Positions 14,692 to 28,644 of a DNA stretch of 64,000 nucleotides are shown here, one piece after another. The position numbers were made by a program, and so were the translations under genes. The notes under the pieces were generated by a model. That model had not been told where the DNA came from. It saw only the letters and a program-made list of their open reading frames with translations, and ran no database searches. Positions within the stretch are counted from its first letter, which is position 1; each line of letters starts with the position of its first letter. Origin of the DNA: Nemania diffusa (lineage: Eukaryota > Ascomycota > Sordariomycetes > Xylariales > Xylariaceae); the NCBI GenBank assembly GCA_038501195.1, contig JBBPUQ010000003.1:1008501-1072500 (forward strand). Direction: 5' to 3'.

Positions 14692-14925
14692 TATAAAATA
14701 TTTATAAAAAAAGTTTAAAAAAGTTATATAATTAAATAATAAAATAATTAAACTTTTTAAAATAATTATATTTAAAAATTTAATTATATATAAAAAACTT
14801 TTAATTTTTTATATAAATTTAAAAAATTAAAAATTAATAAATTTATTTATTAAATTTTATATTATATTTTTTATTTAATTATAATAAAATTTTTATTTAT
14901 TTTATAATATTTTTTTTTAATATAT
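14692..14925. repeat. Terminal repeat of W, left
   Basis: This repeat runs from about ATAAAATATTTATAAAAA to TTTTTTTTTAATATAT. The part from 14727 on matches 37995-38187 almost perfectly; differences include one C/T, one A/T and one A/G. The left edge is uncertain by a few bases. Confidence 0.7.
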
Positions 14926-16843
14926 TAATTTTTTTTTTATTATAAATAATTTAAAAAATTTATTTATAATTAAATAAAAAAACTAGTAAAAAATTTATAA
15001 AATTTTTTTTAATTTTTTAATTTTATTTAAAAAATTTATTTTAATTGATTTATTTATTTATTTAATTAATAAAAAATATATAAAATAATAAAATAATAAA
15101 ATTATTAAATAATAAAATATTTTTTATTTTTATAAACTTTTTTAAAAAACTTTTTTTGTTTTAATTAATTTCATTTATTTATTTATTTATTAATTTATTA
15201 ATTTATTTATTTCTTAATTTATTTATTTAATTAATAAAATTTTTTTAATTTTTTTTTTTTAATTTTCAAATTTTAATATTTATATAAAAAATAATTTAAA
15301 AATATATAATTAAAATTTTTACTTTTTAGTTTAATTAATTATTTTAATTTTTAATTTTTAAATAAAATAATAATTTATATATTTATTATATTAATAATAT
15401 ATAAATAAAAAATAAAAAATAAATAAATTATTTAATTTTTTAAAGTTTTAATATTAATATTATTATTTTTTATATATTTTTAAATTAATTTTATTAAATT
15501 AACTATTATAATTTTAAATTATATATTAATTAAAAAAATATTTATATATTTATATATAATATATTTAATAATATATTAATTATTAACTTTAAAAATATTT
15601 AATTTTTATATTTTTATTAATTTAATATTTTAAAAAACTTTGTTTTTTTAAATAAAAAAGAATTTATTATTAAAAAATTAAAAATTAATAATAGTTTATT
15701 TATGAATAAAATATAAATAAATTTTATATTATTATTTATTAAATAAAATTTTAAATTATTAAAATATAATAAATTAATAAAATTAAATATTTTAAAATAT
15801 ATTATTTTTAAAATTAATTTATTTAAAAGTTTTAAAATTATTATTTTATTATTTTATTTATATATATATATATTTAAATAATAAATATTTATTTATAATT
15901 TATTTAATAATATTAAAATATATATTTTTTAATATTAAAGTTTTATTTTAAAAATTTAATAGTTTATAATTTATTTAAATAATTTAGAATTTATTTTTAA
16001 TTTTATTAATTAATATATAAATTTTAACTTTTTAATATAATAATTATAAAAATAATTATTTTAAAAAAAAATATAAAATTAAAAAAATAATAAAGTTATT
16101 AAAAATTAAAATAAAATAAAAATTTTAATAATTATAAATATAATTAAAAATTAAAAAATAATAAAAAAGTTAATTAATTAATAAAAAAAAAACATTTTTT
16201 TAAAAAGATTTTATATAGTTATTTTAATAAATTAATAAAAAATTAATTAAATAATAATTAATTAATAATTAAATGTTAAAAAAATAATTTAAAAATTTAA
16301 ATTTTAAATTTATAAATATAAATAATTTTTAATTTAATATAAAAAATTAATTAAATATTTATTATATATTTAATAATATATTTTAAAATGTTTAAAATTT
16401 TTAATTTATAATATTAAATAATTATAAAAATATTATAAAAAATTTATAAAAAATTTATAAAATTTTTTAAAACTTTTAATAAATAATTTAAAGAATTTAA
16501 ATTAAATTTAATTATAAATAAAAGTTTTAATTAAAATTAATTATATAATTAATATATAATTATTATATAATTATTATAAAATAATTATTAAAAATTAAAT
16601 TTAATTAATTTAAAAATTTTAATTATATTAAAAATTATTTTTATTTTTATTTTTAAAGTTTTAAAAAATTTTAATAATTTAAAAGTTTTAATTATTTAAA
16701 AATATTAATTATTTAAAAATATTAAATTTTAATTATTTTTAAAACTTTAAATTAATTAATTTTAAAAGCTTTATTAAATATTAATTTAATAAATTAATTA
16801 TTAAAAAAAAAAATTTATTTATTTTTTTTTTAATATTTTAAAA
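14926..16843. other. Internal part of W, no gene
   Basis: About 1.9 kb of mutated AT DNA. It is T-rich up to about 15.3 kb, including a degenerate ATTT tetranucleotide tract at 15168-15225, and A-rich further right. I see no reading frame worth reporting and no similarity to X, Y or Z. Confidence 0.5.
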
Positions 16844-16853
16844 ATAAAATATT

Positions 16854-17161
16854 TGTTAAATTAATAATTTAATAAAACTTATATATATATACTAAATATA
16901 TATAACTAAAACTTAAATTAAAACTTTTATTAAATAATTAAATAAATAAAAAATATAAAAATTTATTAAAATTTATAAAATTTATAAATTTTATATATAT
17001 ATATATATAAATAACTTATATATAACTTTTTTAATTATATTTTTTTTTATAAAATATATATATAAATTAATATAAAACTTTAAAACTTAAAAATAAATTT
17101 TAAAACTTATAAATTATTTTGAATTTATATATATATATATATATATAAAGTTTTATTAATA
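16854..17161 (+). repeat. LTR of X2, left (keeps TG start)
   Basis: This 308-bp copy of the X LTR is inverted relative to X1. It starts TGTTAAATTAAT, so the canonical LTR dinucleotide TG is preserved here while the other three copies show TA. The preceding bases ATATT form the left target duplication. It ends at 17161 with TTTTATTAATA. Confidence 0.9.
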
Positions 17162-19025
17162 TAAATTAATAATTATAAAATATAATTACAAATTAATAAA
17201 ATAAAAAAACAAAAACTAATTATTGTTAAAAATAACTTTTATATTTTATTTTATTTTTTTTTTATATAAAAAATAAACTATTATTTATATTAATTAATTA
17301 AAAATATATTAAATTAACTATTAAATATAAAAAATTTAACTATTATAAAATTAAAATTAATTTTATATAATAATTTAATTATTTTTATATAAAAATTAAT
17401 AAAACTATAAATTATTTTATATATTTATTTTTTTAAATATTTTATTTATTTTATTTTTTTTATTTTATTATTTTTTATAACTATATTAATATTTATAACA
17501 AAAGTAACTATAATAGCTATCGCTATAACAATTAAATAAATTTAAAACAATAAATTAATAGCTTTATATAATAAAAATAAATTTATATATAAAAATATAA
17601 CTAAAAACAGTAATATTTAAATAAAAATTTAAAAAAAGCAAATTAATTTTAAATATTAAAATATAACTATTAACTTTAATTAATTTATTAAATTTTTATA
17701 ATTAATAATATATTTTATAAAATATTTATAAAATTATATATAATTAAAAATTAAAAATAAATAATTTATATAAATATTTATAATAAATTTTAATAATTAA
17801 ATAAAACTTATATTTATAAATATTAATTATATATTTAAATAAATATTTATTATAATAATTAAATATAATAAAAATATTAAAATATATAAAAAAATATTAA
17901 ATAATTAATTTATATATATTTTTAAAAAATTTAATAAAAACAATAATAAAAAATTAAATAATAATATATTTATATAAATAGCTTTAATATTTATATTAAT
18001 AAATATATTAAAACTAGTAATTATATAAATAAATTTTTTGATATTATAATTAGTTATATTAAAATTAATAATATTAGTATATATTTTAATATTTAATATA
18101 AATAATTAAATATTTATTTTTTTATATAAATAAAAATTTAAAAATTTATATTTATTTTTAAAACTTTTATTATATATTTTATATTTTTATTTATATATAA
18201 AAATTAATTATATAAACTTTTTTTTATTTAAATTATTTATAATAATTTAATTAAAATAGTTTAATTTATTATATTTATTAAAATATAACAATTTAATTAA
18301 AACTATAATAATAAATTATATAATATATTATATAATAAAGTTTGAATTTTTATTTTAATATATTATTAATTTAAAATTATTAAAAAACAATATTATATAA
18401 TATTTTTTTTTATATTAAAAAAAAAAGCTAAATAATATTATTTTAATTATATTAATTTAATATATAAATAAAATAAAATTTATATAATATTTAATAATTA
18501 TTTTAATATAATAATTAATTAAATTATTATTATTTTTATATAAATAAAATAAAATAATTTATTAAAAATAATATTTAAAATATTAAAAATTATAATTAAT
18601 AAACTTTAATTTATATAATATATATTAAAATTTAATTATTATAAAAAAATATTATTTTATATAATAATTATATAAATATATTTTAATATTTTAAATTTAA
18701 ATTTATTTTAATTAATTAAAAACTTATATATAAAATTTTATTTTTTAATTTATAAATAATATTATAAGTTTTTTTTAATTAAAAAATAAATTATTATTAT
18801 ATAATAAATATTTATTTTATTAATAAATAATATAATATTAAATATTTAAAATAATTATATAATTATAATTTTAAAAAAAACTTTTATTAAAAATTATAAT
18901 AATTATATAATAAAAATAATAAAAATAATAAAAAATGCTTTAATTATAAAAAACTTAATTATTAATTTATTAATTATAATTAATAAAAAAAATTAAAAAT
19001 AAAAAAATAATATTTTATTATATAT

Positions 19026-19306
19026 TATAATAAATATAATATTAATAATAAATTTAAAAACTAAATAATATTATATATTTTAAAAATAAAACTAAAATTA
19101 AAAAAATTAAAAAATAAATTTAACTTTTTTAATTAAATTAATATATTTATATAAATATTTTTTTATTTATTATTTTTATTTTTTTATATTTATTATTTTA
19201 TTTAATTTTTAATAAATTTATTATTTTTAATAAATAATAAAATTTATTTTATTATATTAATTATTTTCAAAATTTATTTATTTAAATATAAATATAATTT
19301 ATAATA
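19026..19306 (-). repeat. LTR of Y, left
   Basis: This 281-bp direct repeat with 25695-26004 starts TATAATAAATATAATATTAA and ends AATTTATAATA. It lacks about 30 bases that the right LTR carries near 25921-25960; the rest aligns closely with C/T and G/A differences. TA at both ends fits decayed TG...CA. Confidence 0.87.
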
Positions 19307-22300
19307 ATTTTTTTTATATAAAATAAATTTAATTTCAATCTTTAATATAATAAATATTTAAATTATAAATTTTTTATAAATTAATATTTTTAAATAATAA
19401 AAAAATATTTTTAATATATATAATTAATTTATATATAAAAGTTTTTAATTTTTGTTATTTTTTTATTATATTAATAATTAATTTAATAAAATTATTAATT
19501 TTTATATAATATTATATATATATTCAAAAAAATTTTTAATTTTTATATATATAATATTTTTTTTTTATATTGATTTTATTATTATTAAAATATTTTTTTA
19601 TAAATGTTTTTTTTTATATTGTTTTTTTTTATTTTAATAATTTTATTAAAAAACTTTTTATATTAAAGTTTTAATTATAAAATTTTTATATATATATTAA
19701 AAAAACTTTTAATATATTTATTAAATATTATTAATTATTATAATTTTATTTTTTTTAAATTATTTTATAATAAAATTTATTTAATTTAATATATAATAAT
19801 AAAATTTTTTTAATTTTTTATTTTTTTTTATTATATTTAAAATTTTATTTTAAAAATAAATTTTTTAAATATTTATATAATTAATTTATATAAAACTATT
19901 AAAATTTTTTTAAAAAATTTAATAAATAAAATTTAAAAATATTTTTTTTATTATTATTAATAATTTTATAATATATTTTTATTATTAAATAATTTAATTT
20001 ATTATCAAATTAATTTATTTATTTGTTTTTTTTTTATAAAATTTATATTTAATTTTTTATTAAAAAATTTAAATTTTATTAATATTTATTAATTTAATTA
20101 ATTATTTTTTATTAAATTTAAAATATTTATTATTTTATTATTATTATATATTTATATATTTTAATTATAAAATTTTATATTTTTTTATTATTTAATTTTT
20201 TTTTTATTAATTTAAATATTAATTTTTTTATTTTAGTTTTTTAATTAAATATTATTTTTATAATTTAATTAATTAATATTTTATATAAAAATAAATTTTT
20301 TAATAATTTATATAATAATAATATTTATATTATATTTAATATTAATAATATTTTAAATTAATTTTTTAAAAATAATTAATCAAAAATTATAATTTTTAAT
20401 TTATTTATTAATATATAATTTTTATTTATTTAATAGTTTATTTATAATTAATAAAAAAAAAAATTAATTTTATTTTATAAATTTAAAATAATTTATTTAT
20501 AAATTTAATTATAATTTAAAAACTATAATTATTAATAAAACTTTTTAATTAATTATATATTTAATATAATTTATTATAATATATTTTTATAATTTATTTT
20601 ATAATTATTATATTTTTATAAATTATAATTTATATAAATTTAAATAATTTATTAATTATATAAAAAATTATATTATTTTTATTATTATTAAAAATAAAAT
20701 ATTTAAAGTTTATTATTATATATTATTATATATATTTTAATATTTTTAAAAATTTTAATTTTTTTAATATTTTATTATTTAAAACTTTAATTATTTTATA
20801 TAAATAGTTTATTATATATTAATTTATTTTTTTATAAATTTTAAACTATTAATATTTTTAAATTATTAAAATTTTTGTTTTATTTTTTTTTAAATAAATA
20901 ATAATTAATTAAATATATATTTTTTTAATTAATTTAATGTATAAATAATTAATATTTAATATTATTAAATATTTTTTATATAATATTAAATTATTTAATA
21001 TTATTTAATTTAAGTTTTAATTAATATAAATTTTTTTTTAATATTTAATTAAAGTTTTATTAATTTTATTAATTTTTAAAATTAAATTAATTAATAATAT
21101 TTTAAAAATTAATAAAAATATAATATTATTTTTTAATATATATATTAATATAAACTTTTAAAAAATTTTTTTTTAAAAAGTTATTAATTTAAATAAAACT
21201 GTTATTTTTTATTTATTTTTTTTTTTTTTATATATTTTTTTTTTTTTTTTAAATTTTAAAAAAATATTAATAATAATATTTTTTAAATTTAAATAATATA
21301 TAATTATAAAATAATAATAATTTATTAATTTTATTTATTTTATTTATTAAAAATTTAATATTTTTTTTATATTAAAATATTTTAAAATTATATAATTTAT
21401 TAAAATTATAAAAAAATATTATATATTAATAAATTTTATTTTTTAATATAATAGCTTTTTTATAACTATTAATATTTTTTGATTATATATTTTATAATTA
21501 AATTTTATATTATAAAATATTTTTAAAAAAAAATTTATTAATTTTTATAAATTTTTTAAACTATTTTTTTAATATAATATATTTAATATTATATTATTAA
21601 AAAAATTAATTTTTATTATAATTTTAATATTATAAAAAAAATAATATAAAATAAATATATTTATTAAAATTATTTATAAAATTTTAAATATTTTTTAATA
21701 TTTTAAAATTTATTAAAATATTATATTAATATATATAAAATTAATAAATAATTTTATAATTTATTTATATTTTTTTATAAATTTTTTATAAAAATTATAA
21801 AAATTTAAAAATAATTATATTTTTTTAAAATATATTTTTTTTTTTTTTATTATAAAATAAATTTTAATAATATATAATTTTTATTTTATTTAAATTAATT
21901 TTTATTTTATATATTTTTATAATAAATTTTAAAAACTTAATTTTTATTATATAAAATTTATATTTTTTTAAATTAATTTATAATTTAGTTTTTTTTAAAT
22001 AAATTAATATTTTATTAATATAATATTTATATTTTAATTTTTATTAAAATAAATTAATATATTATTAATATATATTATATAAAAAATATTTAAATAATTT
22101 TTTAATATATTATTTATATAATATTAAAATATTATAAATTTATTTATTAATTTAAATAAAAATATTTTAAATTAATAAATTTTATATTTTATTTAAAAAA
22201 TTATTAATAAATTTTTTTTTTTAAATATTTAAATATAATAAAAAATTTATTAAATATTTATTTTTATATAAATTTTAATTTAAAATATTTTAATTAAAGT

Positions 22301-25300
22301 TTTATTAATTAAAAATAAAAAATATTTATTTTTTTAAATAAGTATATTTAACTTTTTATAATTTATATATAATTATAAAAAAATTTTTTTTTTTTTAATA
22401 AATAAAACTAATATTATTAATAATATTATTATTAATTTAATAAAATTTTATATAATATATTATATTTTAAAAAAACTTTAAAAAATTTATTAATAATAAT
22501 TTAATAATTAATATTTAAATAATATAAAAAAAAATTATTTAAATTTATTTTATTAAATATATTAATATATTTATAATATTTTTTAAATATTATATATAAT
22601 ATTGTTTTTATTAATTTTTTTTTATTTTTTATTAATTTTTTATATTTTTTTTAAAAAATTATTTAATTTAATTTATATAATAAAATTATATTATATAAAA
22701 TAATATTTTTTTATTTTATTATAATATTAAATTTTATAATATTAATAATATTTATTTAAATTAATTAATATTTATATTATTTAATTATATTTTTTTATAA
22801 TTAATATAAATTATATTAATTATATTTTATTTTTAATTTATAATTTTTATATTTTTTTTTATAAAAAAAATATAAAAATTTAAATTATTTTTATAAGTTT
22901 TTTTTTATAATATATATTTTATATATTATATTTTTTACTATAAATAATTTTTATTTATATTAAAATTAATTTACAAAAATTATAAAATTAAAATAATTAA
23001 TTAAAAAATAATTAAAAAAAAATTTTTTTATATAATTTTTATTTATTTTTTTTAATATTTAAATTTATTAATATAAAAATAAACTTTTTTAAATTTAATT
23101 TTTATATTTTTTTTATTTTTTTTTTTTTTAATATATTTAATTTATATATATATTTTTTTTTTTTTTTTTTTTTTATATATTTATTAATTTTTATTAATAA
23201 TTTATATTTTATTAATAATTAAAATTAATAATAAAATCTTTTTTATTATTTATTAAAATTTTAAAAATTTAATATTTTAATTTTTAATTATTAAAAAATA
23301 ATAATTTTTTTTTTTTATTATTTATTAAAATATTATAATAATTTAAATATTTTTTTTTTATAATAATATTATATTTTATATTTATTATTAATAAAAATAT
23401 ATTTAAAATTATTTTATTTTATATATAAAAATATATTTTTAAAATAATATTAATAATTTATATAGCTTTTTTATTATAATTTATTATTTAAAATAATATA
23501 AATTTTATAATTATTTTAAATTTTAAATATTTTAAAATTTTTATAGCAAAATTTAATTTAATTAATAAATATATATTTGTTTTTATATTAATTAATATTT
23601 TTATTAATAAAATAAATATATTATTTATTATTATATAATTTATAAAAAAAGAGTTTTTTTTTAATAATTTTTATAAAAAATTAAATAATATTTTTTTATA
23701 TTTATTTATATTTAATATTAATATATAAATTTATTTAAAATAAAAATTTAATTATTTTAAATAATATTTTTTAGTTTTTTTTTTAATATAGTTTATATTT
23801 ATTTAAACTTTATAATTTAAATAAAAATAATATTAATATAAATTATATTAAATTATTTAAAGTTAAATTTATAAAAATATTAATTATTTTTATATTTTTA
23901 ATTATAATATATAAAATATTAATTTTATAAAATTAAAACTTTTATTTAATTAAATAAAACTTTAATATAAATATAATAATTATTTAAAACTATATTTAAA
24001 ATAAAAATATTTAAATATTTAATATTATTTTTTTAATATAAATTTAATTTAATAAGTTTTTTTTTTTTTTTTAAATTTTAAAATTTTTTTTTATTTAATT
24101 ATTTTTAAAAAGTTTTTTTTTTATTATATTTTTTAAATAATAAAATTTTTATACTATTAATAATTATATATTTAAATATAATTATAAAAATTAATAAATA
24201 TTATTTAATTATTATATAATTTTTTAATATATAGTTTATTAATTTATTTTAATAGTTTATTATATAGATTTTTTTTAAAATTTATAAAATTAATTTAAAT
24301 TGTTTTAATTTATTTAACAAATTTTATATTAAATTATATAAATTTATTAAAGTTTTATATTTTAAAGTTTTAATATTTAATTTATATTTTTTTATATTTA
24401 TTAAAGTTATAATAATAAATAAATAAATAATTTAAAATTTTTATATTTATTTTTAAAATAAGTTTTTTTTTATAATTATTTATAATAAATATTATAATAT
24501 TTTTAAAAATAAAACTTTTTATTTAGTTAATAATATAATTAATTATTTTTAAATTTTAATTATAATAGTTAATATTTTTAATTAATTTATTTCTTAATAA
24601 TATAAATTAATATTTAAATTAAATTTTAGTTTTATTTTTAATTAATTTATTATTAATAAATATAAATAAATTAGCTATTTTAATTAATAATTTAGTTTTT
24701 TTTTTAATAATTATAAAAGTTTTATTAATAATTTTAAATTTTAAAATGTTTTTTTATTTATATTTTTATTATTAAATTATTTTAATAAAAATTAAATTAT
24801 TAATAAAAATTATTTATATAAATTTTAATATTATAATTATTATAAATATAATTTAATTTTTTAAATTTATAATTTTTTTTTTATAAATATTTATAGCTTT
24901 ATAAAATATAACATTTTAAAAGTTAACTTTTTAATAAATTATATTTATTTTTTATTATTTAGTTTTTTTTTTAATTTAATTATTTAAATATATAAAAATA
25001 AATGTTTTATTTAAAAAAGTTTATTATATTTTTTAATTTTTTTATAGTTTTTTAAATAATATTTAATTATAAAGTTTAATATTTAAACTTTTAATATATT
25101 ATTTTATTATAAATATTTATTATTATTTAAAATTATTTAAAAGTTATTAATTTATTATATTTAAGTTATATTTTTTTTTATTTTTAATAAAAAAAACAAA
25201 AGCTATTTAACAAATTTTGTTTTAAACAATAAAATATTTAATATTAATTATTATTTTTTTAATTATATTATTATATATAGTTTTATTAATAATTATATAT

Positions 25301-25694
25301 TATTATTATTTATTATATTTTTTAAAGTTTTTATAAATAAATTTAAACTTTTTATAAATATTAAAAATAAAAAGTTTTTTATTATTAAAAATATTATAAT
25401 AAAATTTATTATTATTGTTTATAATATATTTTATAATATAAATATATTTTATATAATTTTTAAATAAACTTTAAAAGTTTTAAAACTATTAATATAATTT
25501 ATTTTATTTATAATTTATTTATATTTAAAAAACAAGTTTTATTAATTTATTTTTAATAAATTAAATTTATTATTTAGTTTTTTTATAATTAATAATAAAT
25601 ATATTATTATTAAAAGTTAATTATATTATTTTAATATATTAAAATTAATTAATTTATTTAAAAATTTTTAAATAGTTAAAATAAACTTTAGTTT

Positions 25695-26004
25695 TATAAT
25701 AAATATAATATTAACAATAAATTTAAAAATTAAATAATATTATATATTTTAAAAAAAAAACTAAAGTTGAAAAAATTAAAAAATAAATTTAACTTTTTTA
25801 ATTAAATCAATATATTTATATAAATGTTTTTTTATTTATTATTTTTATTTTTTTATATTTATTATTTTATTTAACTTTTAATAAATTTATTATTTTTAAT
25901 AAATAATAAAATTTATTTAATTATTTTAGTTATTTATTAGTTATATTATATATATTAACTATTTTTAAAATTTATTTATTTAATTATAAATATAATTTAT
26001 AATA
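25695..26004 (-). repeat. LTR of Y, right
   Basis: This 310-bp copy begins TATAATAAATATAATATTAA. An extra block containing TTAGTTATTTATTAGTTATA accounts for its greater length. Downstream is the target duplication TATAT and the resumption of X2 sequence (ATATTTTAAAATAAAAAG). Confidence 0.87.
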
Positions 26005-28349
26005 TATATAATATTTTAAAATAAAAAGTTTTATTATATAAAAAATATAATATATTTATATTAAATTATAAAAATAATAAAAATCTTTTATATAATAATA
26101 AATTTAATAATAATTTAAATTTTAAAACTAAAAATAAAACAATTTAATTTTTAATAAATTTAATATATTTTTATTATATAATAAAAAAAATATATATATA
26201 TTTAAAATTAAATATTAATATTAAATAATTTTTATTTAAATAATTAATATAATATAAAATATTAAAATATTGTATAAAATATTAATATAATTAATGTTTT
26301 AATTATTAAAAAAGTTTAAATTAAAACTTTTATATAAAAAAACTTTTTTATATAAATAAATTAAATTTTAAATAATATAATAATTTAATTTAATAATATT
26401 AAAAATTTTAAAACTATAAATATTATAATAATTTTAATATTTATTAAATTCATTAAATTTTATATTTTAAATATATTAATTTCATTTTTATTATTATTAT
26501 AAAATATAAATTAATTATATATTTATTTTAATAATATATAAAATATAATTATATAATAAAATAATATAATAATATTAATTATATAAAAATAAAAATATTT
26601 ATTTTTTAATATTAATTAATTAAAAGTTATAAATTATTTTATAAAATAAAAGTTTTAAAAATTATATTATTAATTTAAATATTTTTATATAAAAAAACTT
26701 ATTAAATTATTATAAAAAATTAAATATAATAATATTAATGTTTTAATATTTTAAAAAATTAAAAAATTTTATTATTATTATTAATTATATAATTAAATTT
26801 TAAAAATATTTAAATTTTTATTAAAAAATAAATATAATTTTAATTATAAAATTAGTATTAATATTATATAAATTAATAAATAATTAATTTTATATATAAT
26901 TAATATAAATATTTTATTTTAAATAGTTAAATTTTTAAAATTTTTAAATATATATAATATTTAAAATATATTATATTAATATTAAATTTTAATATATTAA
27001 AAACTATTTAATTATATTATATATAATTTTAATATAAATTTTTTATTTAAAAAATTTTATAATAATATATAATTAATTAAAATTTTATATAAAAAAATAT
27101 TTATTAAAATATATTAAATTGTTAAAAAAATTAAATAAATATATATATTATTTTATTATATATTTAATATTTTATATAAAAAAATTAATTATTATATAAA
27201 TAAAAAAATAATATTATAAATAATTATAAAAACTTTTAATAATATAACTAAATTAAATAATTTTATATTTATTTTATTAGTTTTTAAAATTTATTTTAAT
27301 ATTAATAATAATTTATTTTTTTTATTTTTTTAAAATAAAATTATAATATAAAAAAAACAAAAAAGCTAAATAAAATTATATAAAATTTTTATAATTAAAA
27401 ATTATAATATTATAATTAATATAATAAATAAATTAATTAAATTTTATTATATATAAATTAAATTATATTATTAATAAAAAACTATATTTAATTTATTATA
27501 TAAAAAAAATAATTTTTTATATAATTATTTTTAAATTATTAAATAGTTATAATTTTAATATAAAAATAAATTAAAAAAATTATTTATATTTATTAATAAT
27601 TAATATTTTATATTAAAAAAAATTAATAATTATATTTTAATTATATAATTAAAATAAAATAATATAATTATTATATTTAATATATTTTTTAAATAATTAA
27701 ATATAATTAAAATAAATATATTAATAATTTAAAATATATTTTAATTTATATAATATAATTTAAATTAATATAATTAAATAAAAACTTTTTAATTTAAATT
27801 TATATAAAAAATTAAAAATAAAATAATTAAACTATATAAAAAATTTAAATTAATTATATAAAGTTATAAAAATAATAATAAAGTTTAAATTTTTATATAA
27901 ATATTAATAATTTAATATATAAATTAATAATTTATTATAATTTTAAAATTATTATTAATTTAAAACTATAATATATATATAAAATTATAAAATATTTTTT
28001 AAATATATATATAATTATATAATAAATTAAATTAAAAAATTTATATTTATTTATTTAAAAATTAAAAAATAAATATTTAATAAATATTATATTTTAAATT
28101 ATATAATTATTATATAAATTAATTAAATTAAAATTATATTAATATAAAATTTATTATAAATATTATTATTAAAAATTAAATATAAAAATATTTATATATA
28201 ATTTATATTTATTATATATTAAAAAAAAACTTAATAAATTTATAATTATAAAATTTTAAATAAATAATATTTTTAATATTATATTTAAAAAGTTTTTATA
28301 TAAAAAAAAAACTAAACTATTATTTTATATAAAATTAAAAATAAAATTT

Positions 28350-28644
28350 TAATAAATATAATTAAAAATAGTTAAATAAAGTAATAGTAAAAAATAAAAT
28401 ATAAATTAAATATAAAAAAAAATTTATAGCAATTTTTAAAACTTAAAGTTTAAATATATATATAAATTTTTATAAATTTTTATAAATCTTTATAAGTTTT
28501 TATAAATTTTTATAAGTTTTTATTTAATTTATAAATATATATAAATATTAATTTTTTTATAAATATTAATTAATATAGTTTATTTTAAAAATATATTATT
28601 TTTTTATAAGTTTTTTTATTTAAAACTTTTAAAAACTTTTATTA
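28350..28644 (+). repeat. LTR of Z, left
   Basis: This 295-bp LTR begins TAATAAATATAATTAAAA and ends TTTTATTA. Around 28465-28525 it has six units of a 10-bp repeat (AAATTTTTAT type) where the right LTR and the solo LTR have four; the two extra units account for the whole 20-bp length difference. Confidence 0.87.

Larger units (their letters stand above)
19026..26004 (-). mobile_element. LTR retrotransposon Y nested in X2
   Basis: Y has LTRs 19026-19306 and 25695-26004 in direct orientation and a target duplication TATAT (19021-19025 and 26005-26009). The site can be checked against X1, which is uninterrupted at the matching place near 5715-5735. Total length is 6979 bp with 6.4 kb inside. 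The sequence next to the left LTR (19307-19317, ATTTTTTTTAT) reads as a polypurine tract on the minus strand, and the plus strand of the interior is T-rich throughout, with runs such as about 22 T at 23153-23174. Both suggest coding on minus, since RIP turns purine-rich coding strands into A-rich ones. No reading frame survives, so Gypsy or Copia cannot be decided. Confidence 0.85.

Noticed and set aside
5690..19030. One giant palindrome formed by X1 and X2
   Set aside because: The inverted similarity is real, but separate LTRs and different target duplications (AAATA versus ATATT) show two independent insertions of one family in opposite orientation.
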